64,000 bases of DNA from Acytostelium subglobosum LB1 (Eukaryota > Evosea > Eumycetozoa > Acytosteliales > Acytosteliaceae): NCBI RefSeq assembly GCF_000787575.1, contig NW_012236527.1:310001-374000 (forward strand). The letters are read 5' to 3'. A model generated the notes under the pieces. That model saw only the letters and a program-made list of their open reading frames with translations, was not told where the DNA came from and did no database searches. The translations under genes were made by a program, and so were the position numbers. This document shows, in pieces, positions 57,912 to 64,000 of this stretch (the first letter of the stretch is position 1; each line of letters begins with the position of its first letter).

Positions 57912-58458
57912 TATTTATACAATTAATATTATTACTTATAATTATTACTTATATGTATGTTTGTAAGTTCTATAAAATTGACGTAGATGATGTTGAATGG
58001 AAAGATACTTGTGAAGTGTGGAAGGTGTGGCGTCAGTTCGAAAAGAGTTCTTCGCACCTTGGTCAACATAAATATCTTTGACCCTTTGGGTTGGTTCGTG
58101 CAACCTTGTCAAAGCCAAGATGGGGTCTACGCCCTTATCATAATCTAAATGTAGATGCACATATGCATTTATTCGATCGGAATAAATATCTGTCTATCTT
58201 TCAAAACTACGATGATCGTACATCGTACTTACAAATAAACAAATAAACTAACATATAAATATAAATATTTGTGTGAATGAAAGAATGAAGTATCTTTGCA
58301 AAAGGACAAAGACCCATTTCAAGTGAAGATTCGAAGACCGAACCCCCTTCTCCGAGTCGTGTCAAGTCCCTCGAAGTATCGAAAGTTGTGCACTTGTAAA
58401 TTGCATCAATCAACAAGTATTATTTATATATATGTATATGTATATATGTAATCCCTAA
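57912..58458. other. Divergent intergenic region
   Basis: Promoters of the beta-helix gene (minus) and thioredoxin (plus). AT-rich with TATATATG runs near 58428-58450. No gene seen. Confidence 0.5.
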
Positions 58459-58947
58459 ATGAATCTATATATCAATACAAATGATGAGTTGGAAAAGTAT
58501 ATAAAGCTTGAGAACAAGGTATGTCTTAGTTCATTCATTCATTCATTTGCTCATTCATTCACTCAAACTCACTTGTTGGACCGACACACACTCTATTCTT
58601 CAACAGCTCACATTGTTCTTATGTGCACATTGGTGTCCTCCTTGTAGGGTAATGACACCTATCTTTGGAGCATTGGCAGAGGATGCCAAGTACTCCAATA
58701 TCAAATTTGCAAAGGTTGACATTGATCAATTCAAGGTATGGATACTCCTGGGAGGTCCCAATTCTCTTCACTTCACTCAACTAACTGGTACCTTCATTCG
58801 TTCCTTCAACAGGACCATCCAGTTGTGCAGAAGATACCAGGTGTACCAACATTTATCACATACTTAAAGGGGGAGCAACAATCGATGTTCTCTGGTCCTG
58901 ACCCAATGCAGTTAAAGTTGACATTGGACTATCTGGCGCAGAGCTAA
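58459..58947 (+). CDS. Thioredoxin with CPPC active site
   Basis: Exons 58459-58518, 58607-58735 and 58813-58947, phase 0, 107 residues, the family's usual size. Active site: LFLCAHWCPPCRVMTPIFGA; then NIKFAKVDIDQFK, the cis-Pro loop KIPGVPTFITYLKGE and a final helix. CPPC replaces the common CGPC; such variants are more oxidising than classical thioredoxin. No signal peptide, so cytosolic. Confidence 0.92.
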
Positions 58948-59007
58948 TCACAACAGCCACTCTCGACAATCAACAATCTTGTGGAACTTAAACACTGTCA
59001 TATTTAA

Positions 59008-59480
59008 TCAATGATTGTTTAGTAGTTTGGGGTCAAGGTCTGAGAGCCTGGTCTTCAATTCAGCTTGGTTGAGGGCATTGAAGAGTTGGAGATCCTGGGT
59101 TTGACGAGCTCCAAGAGGGAACCACACCATCATATGCGCCAAGTCGGGAGCTCCATCCTGGTGGCGTATCCAGTTGACTCTTTGTTCTCGAAGCAGAAAA
59201 CTTGTTGATAAGGATACACCCAGACTCGATACTGGTTCGGGAGTAGTGGCACCGATCCAGAGGAGTCCATAATGATGTTGAGTTGGTGCAGTACAGAGGC
59301 AGAACCCGGACGGGGAGGAAAAGTTTCGGGATCAATCCTGGCTCGGACACCCTCATTGATTGGATCAATCACAAGTAGAATGCAACCATCCTTCGTAGAT
59401 TGTTTCATCGCAGCAATCATGGATCATCAGGTAGATGGAAGTTGAGTCTCTTGAATACATCCCTTACATGGCTATCATAC
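59008..59480 (-). pseudogene. Degenerate coding-like stretch, family not recognised
   Basis: Protein-like sequence is spread over more than one frame: YDSHVRDVFKRLNFHLPDD near the start, GCILLVIDPINEGVRARIDP in the middle, and DGAPDLAHMMVWFPLGARQT then ALNQAELKTRLSDLDPKLLN at the end. Together this looks like a decayed gene or fragment of a larger one. The sequence on both sides is AT-rich and has no other exons that I can join to it. I do not know the family. Confidence 0.35.
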
Positions 59481-60011
59481 GAAACTTTGGATACTAATTA
59501 ATTAGTTAAATAATGATTATACTTTAAAATGGACAATCAAGTACATGATATTATTATTCATCCAAGAATAATACTTACATATCTTTGTATATATATTGAC
59601 AGAATAATTAAATAAATCAATAAATAATCCAAAGAAGTTGGAAAGAATATCTTTAAATTTTTAACTAAGTTGTTGATCTTGATTTTCTATCTTGGATCCC
59701 ATTGCTATTGATACAAGTCAATAAATTATCACTATATAAATAATATTCAGTATGATTATTTACCTGATTTATTTATTACCAATGAACATATAATATTAAA
59801 TATGGATGGAACCATAAAGCTGAGAGAGGACTACGTAGTCCTAATTAGTCTTGTAATTAATAAATCATTGGATTGAATACCGATCACCTTTTAAGGAAAT
59901 TATTATCCTGAATCACATCCATATACAACTTTGTTATTTGAATGAAAGATACATTCATTGACATCTTTCAATTCAAATCGCGCTCGAGCGCCTGACATAA
60001 TCTATTATTAT
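59481..60011. other. AT-rich intergenic
   Basis: Very AT-rich with no gene seen; downstream of the acid phosphatase gene. Confidence 0.5.
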
Positions 60012-61440
60012 TTAATTCTGATTGCAGATAGTTGTGTAGTTTGGAACCATGATTGAGTATGCCAATGACAGGAATGTGTCCATTGGACACATGTTGCCTG
60101 GACATGTTGGCAACACATAGGTGACGCCATTGTACTTGAATTGCAGGTAGTAATCAGCCTGGCTGTCTTGCCAGATCTCCATCTCGACATGACTGGCATA
60201 GGCTGGCCAGATGTTGTAGAGACCGAACAGGTTGACGAATGGTGCGACCGAGTCGTCGTGACCCGAGAACAGGATGTACTTGGTGGGGTTGGCACCCTTG
60301 ATGAAGTTCTGGATGTTGATGACCACCTCCTCGAGGAACGTGGACATGGCCAGACGGCCGTACTCCTGGTTGGTGTGGAAGGGGTAGCTGTCGCTGTAGT
60401 AGGACGCGTTGTACGTCTGCCAGACAATGTCCTCGGTGATGCCGCTGGGCAGCGGAAAGTCGTGGCACAGGTTGGCAAAGAAGTAGTCCATGAATGAGGA
60501 CCAGCCGGGGAAGCTGGTGACGCCAAGCGCCGACATGACCGTGGACTTGAGCTGTGCGGTCTCGCTCTCAAACTGCAGGTAGGCGGGCAGAGAGGTGAGG
60601 TTGTTGTAAAGGGTGTTGAGGTAGGCGCAGTTGTTGTCGTTGGGTGTCATGTTCTCGTAGGTGTCGTCCATCGTGTGGATGTCGATGGCGTCGACCGTGC
60701 GGCCATGGCCCTGGAGGTTGGGGTAGAGGCCAGAGAGCTGGGCCTGCAGCGACTGGAATGTGCGGTAGACGTCGGTGGAGCGCACCCACACCTCGTCCAT
60801 GTTGAACTCGGGCGACAGCAGACGGTACTGATCGACGTAGAGTTGACGGAATTGCTGGCCAAGCTCGAGATGCTGGGCAAAGCCGAGGTTGGTCAACTGG
60901 CCATTCGTGCAGTTACCTGGCCATACATTGCGGCCTGGCATATTAACCCTTCTGAACTGGACTGGTGAGTCATTGATCTCAGTCTGTTCAGTGAATGATG
61001 GATACAAGTAAGTTGAGAGTCCACAGTCCCACTCATTGATCTGTCCAACGCCTGGATTGTAAAGTGGTGTGCGGTCTCCATGTCTGAATAGGACTTATGA
61101 GTGAGGTGGAATGGTTCCAAGGTTAGTATGTTTGATTGATTGATTGATCGATTGATTGAGTGAGTGAATGAGTGAATCATACTTTGGACCATCTTCAAGG
61201 TCATTCCTGTGGTATCCATTGATGGTTGCTGTGTGACGCGATATCCAAATTTGATTGAGTGATTGATTGAAGTGATGTTAGTATTCAATGATAAATGATA
61301 CACAAGACAAGACAAGACAGGACACATACAGGTGGTGGAGCCTGGCAATAGAATGGCTTCTGTTGAGCAGCACACATCAGTGAGTTGCTCAACAACAACA
61401 CTGCCAATGAAGCAATGATAACTTTGTTGTTGAAATACAT
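60012..61440 (-). CDS. Secreted histidine acid phosphatase
   Basis: Exons 61440-61330, 61228-61183 and 61093-60012, phases 0 and 1, 412 residues. Signal peptide: KVIIASLAVLLLSNSLMCAA. The tiny 46-nt exon 2 is needed to rebuild the active site: MTLKMVQ, then ILFRHGDRTPLYNPG, the RHGxRxP phosphate-binding motif. Later landmarks are WVRSTDVYRTFQSLQAQLSG and the proton donor in YILFSGHDDSVAPF. Cys residues suggest disulphides. Expected site: lysosome or secretions, hydrolysing phosphomonoesters at low pH. Prostatic/lysosomal acid phosphatase family. Confidence 0.92.
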
Positions 61441-62084
61441 AAGTATAAATATATTATCTGTATATATATATATATGTTGATCGATAGATTGATTGATTTG
61501 AAGTGGAACTGGAAGAGACTAGTCTTGGCTAAGTGTCAGTCTGTCAAAGTGAACACCCCTCCCTTTATCTCACTCACCCAACGCCCATCATCAAGGATAA
61601 AGATGACCCACAAGTTTTGTTCAAAACGATACAATTTGATTGGGGGTATAAAAACACAAACAAGTGTGGTGATCAAAAAAACGAAAGATATTAGTCTTCG
61701 GACTTTGTCAACCAGGTCACCTGGGTAAAGGTATCATAGTTGTTCCGATCATCGGAACTTCTCTTGATGAACTAAATCAAATTATTAAAGTTGATCAAAG
61801 TGATTCGTTGATTGGTGGTGGTATCGAATAATTTTTTATTTAAATAATAATATTATTATTTTACAATTGTGTAGGATTGCCCAAAGTGGAAATGACATCA
61901 TAACCTAACAACGAGTCCTAATGACAGCCATCAATTTTTTTTTTTGAAACGACCAATCACATCACGTGATTTACCTTTGACATGGTATGTTGAGTCCGTC
62001 GGTCAAACAATCAATCAAACAACCAATTGATAAACGACAAACAGTATTCTCGTCTCTAAGACTACAAATAGATAGAGTTGAACA
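61441..62084. other. Divergent intergenic region
   Basis: Between the acid phosphatase (minus) and lectin/IPT (plus) genes. AT-rich core at 61830-61865, T-run near 61936. A GATCATCGGAAC-type palindrome lies near 61744-61758. No gene seen. Confidence 0.5.
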
Positions 62085-64000
62085 ATGAATAATCTTTATG
62101 TAGTTTTGATACTACTTGTCACCTTATCATTACATGCTAATGCAGTAAAACAAGAGTTCAAAGGACACTTCTATGAGTTACAGACTACACCTGCCACATA
62201 CTCATCTGCATTGGCAGCATGTAAACAGTTGCCACCATATAATGGAATGCAAGGGTAATCAATCACTGATTTAATCAATCACTGGAACTATTCCACTCAC
62301 TCACCCACTCACTCACCCACTCATTCAATCAATCAATCAAATTAGTTACTTGGCAACAATAACATCTAAACAGGAGAATGATTGGATTGTTGAGAAGTTC
62401 TTGAGTACATTGACTGCAACACAGAAGTTCTGGATATCAGGTCAGATGTCCAAATCTGGTCAATTCTTCTATAGCTCTGGTCCAGAGAATGGTACACTAC
62501 TCTATGATCGATCAACCTTAGAGTGTGGAATGTTCTGTGGATGGAATCAAAGTATGTATTAACTTCAACTAATGATTGATTGATTGATGGACTTACAATC
62601 TGGGATGATCCACAGTTGAACCAAACTTTAATGATGTTGAGACCAACATTGCAGTGGAGTTCAATTATTACTCACCAGTCAAGTATGTTGGACAATGGAA
62701 CAACTGGTCTGGTACACTCAGTGCCATGTATCTCTGTGAATTTGGTGGAATGGAAGGTTAGTACTTAGTCCAGTTCAAGGGCTTGGCCACAGCCAACTGA
62801 CTCACTCATTAATCAATCAATCAATGACAAACAGACCCATTCATACCATCAGTCAGGACTGTTGGAGTCAATGATACAGCCACCATCAATAATATACTCA
62901 ACTTGAATTTGTTGAATAAGAAATCAACAGATGTATCAGTAACATTTGTTAATGATGATGGAAGGACTTTCAAGGCATCGGATATATATATCACTTCGGA
63001 TACAACATTGTTAATGACAATTCCACCTGGTTCAGGAATGTATAATGTTACAATCACAGTGATGGTCAACAGTAACACTGTCACTTTAAAGACAACATAT
63101 CAGTACAAACCACCTCAATTAAGTATTGTGGTACCAGCACTATCAACTGGATCTACTATTACATTGGTTGGTGATAACTTGGTCGATTTAAAGACATCTG
63201 TATTCCTTACCAATCAGTCTGTTGCATGTAACAATGTGCAATTGGTCAAGCAAGGAGTGATAACATGTCAGACCTTTGTGGATCTCACCGGCCTTGTGAT
63301 CGTGCCCATCACAATCAATGTCGACTCTGTCTATTCCATCAACAATAATCCTGCCTTCAGTAAGTTTATCAAACTCAACGATCCATTCCAATCACTCACT
63401 TCCAATCACTCAATCAATCTTGGAACCATTCCACCACCGCTCAATTAATCAATCATTTACTCACACACTCACATCAACCAATCAACCAGATTATGTACCA
63501 GGAAATGGATATTATCAATGCTTCCGAACTTATACAAACTTGACAAACTCACTCCAGTTTGCTCATGATCAAACTGTTCGTGGAATGTCTGGTTACTTGT
63601 CTTATGTTAGTACAAAGGCTGCCAAACAGATTGCTTCAAACATGTGTCCAGATATGTATTACACCACATCATTATCGATGAACAATAACAATCAGATAAT
63701 CACATCTGATGATCCCAACATTGGTAGCATCATCACATTGGACCCAACCATCTCAGTCTCTGGAATGGGTGGTCAATACTACCTCTCGCCACGCAATGGA
63801 TACCTTCGCCAAGCACCAACAATGGGTGATGGCACATTCCTCCAATTGATCTATAAGAGTAAGTACCCTGAGAGACGTCGTCCCTCTGACCACTAACTGA
63901 TCAATCAATCAAAGATAACTTCCAAATGATACCTAGGACTTCGACGTACGTCGTCCCCACCATGGGTGATGAGATCGACTTAGAGTTGTTTCAGGTTGGA
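62085..64000 (+). CDS. Secreted C-type-lectin and IPT/TIG protein (3' end outside window)
   Basis: Exons 62085-62254, 62346-62551, 62616-62756, 62835-63359, 63490-63858 and 63915 to beyond the right edge; phases 2,1,1,1,1. Signal peptide: LYVVLILLVTLSLHANA. C-type lectin domain, residues about 22-140: FYELQTTPATYSSALAACKQ, GYLATITSKQENDWIVEKF, FWISGQ, WNQIEPNFNDVETNIAVEF, QWNNWSGTLSAMYLCEF. One or two IPT/TIG domains (PQLSIVVPALSTGSTITLVG, GDNLVDLKTSVFL) follow, then a second lectin-like start (YYQCFRTYTNLTNSLQFAHD, GYLSYVSTKAAKQIA). It is likely a cell-surface or secreted recognition protein. It shares the IPT module with the gene at the left edge but not the DNase domain, as far as the window shows. 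Confidence 0.88.

Overview
The window is nuclear DNA from a social amoeba (Dictyostelia). Three lines of evidence point there: small Gly/Ser-rich hssA-type genes with a 13-nt first exon, FNIP-repeat and IPT/TIG proteins with Asn/Gln/Thr homopolymer tracts, and short GT-AG introns crowded with TTGA/TCAA tetranucleotide runs. Coding regions are less AT-rich than in D. discoideum, so a group such as Cavenderia, Acytostelium or Polysphondylium fits better, but I cannot name the species. About 35 genes are packed on both strands. Most have 1 to 7 short introns, and exon joins were worked out by hand from splice signals and reading phase.

Layout. 1-4175 (minus): a secreted protein with IPT/TIG repeats fused to a DNase II domain, cut by the left edge. 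5112-7196: two hssA-like genes and a small membrane protein. 7752-11187 (minus): a GPI-type CAP-domain protein and a B-box protein. 11410-14562 (plus): an STK19 homologue and a His-rich WD40 protein. 14683-18590 (minus): an RNF126-like RING ligase and a Kex1-like serine carboxypeptidase. 19422-20307 (plus): UBE2H. 20668-25217 (minus): a FIS1-like TPR protein, a tail-anchored protein and a TMEM201/Ima1 inner nuclear membrane protein. 25362-30646: an intracellular CAP protein, RAD23, a KOW-like protein and TMX2. 31270-37569: a large FERM-LRR protein, then TRMU. 37809-40200: a tentative mini-gene, a membrane protein and a tiny secreted-peptide gene in an AT-rich island. 40421-43783 (minus): 2-oxoglutarate dehydrogenase E1. 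44883-45202: a third hssA-like gene. 46520-53691: a TPAK-repeat protein, an FNIP protein, FMC1 and an FSP1/AIF-like oxidoreductase. 53858-61440: TSR1, a beta-helix cell-surface protein, thioredoxin, an unidentified degenerate stretch and a histidine acid phosphatase. 62085-64000 (plus): a C-type-lectin/IPT protein cut by the right edge.

There is no operon logic; this is ordinary dense amoebal gene order. Themes recur: secreted digestive or surface proteins (DNase II, carboxypeptidase, acid phosphatase, CAP, beta-helix, lectin), ubiquitin and repair factors (UBE2H, RNF126, RAD23, STK19), and mitochondrial proteins (OGDH, TRMU, FMC1). The most unusual items are the IPT/TIG-DNase II fusion, the WD40 protein with a roughly 200-residue His/Asp/Lys domain, the small peptide gene in the AT-rich island, and four places where dropping one base restores a host reading frame. 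Two of those four lie in runs of three identical bases and one is an ambiguous N, which suggests assembly indels rather than dead genes.
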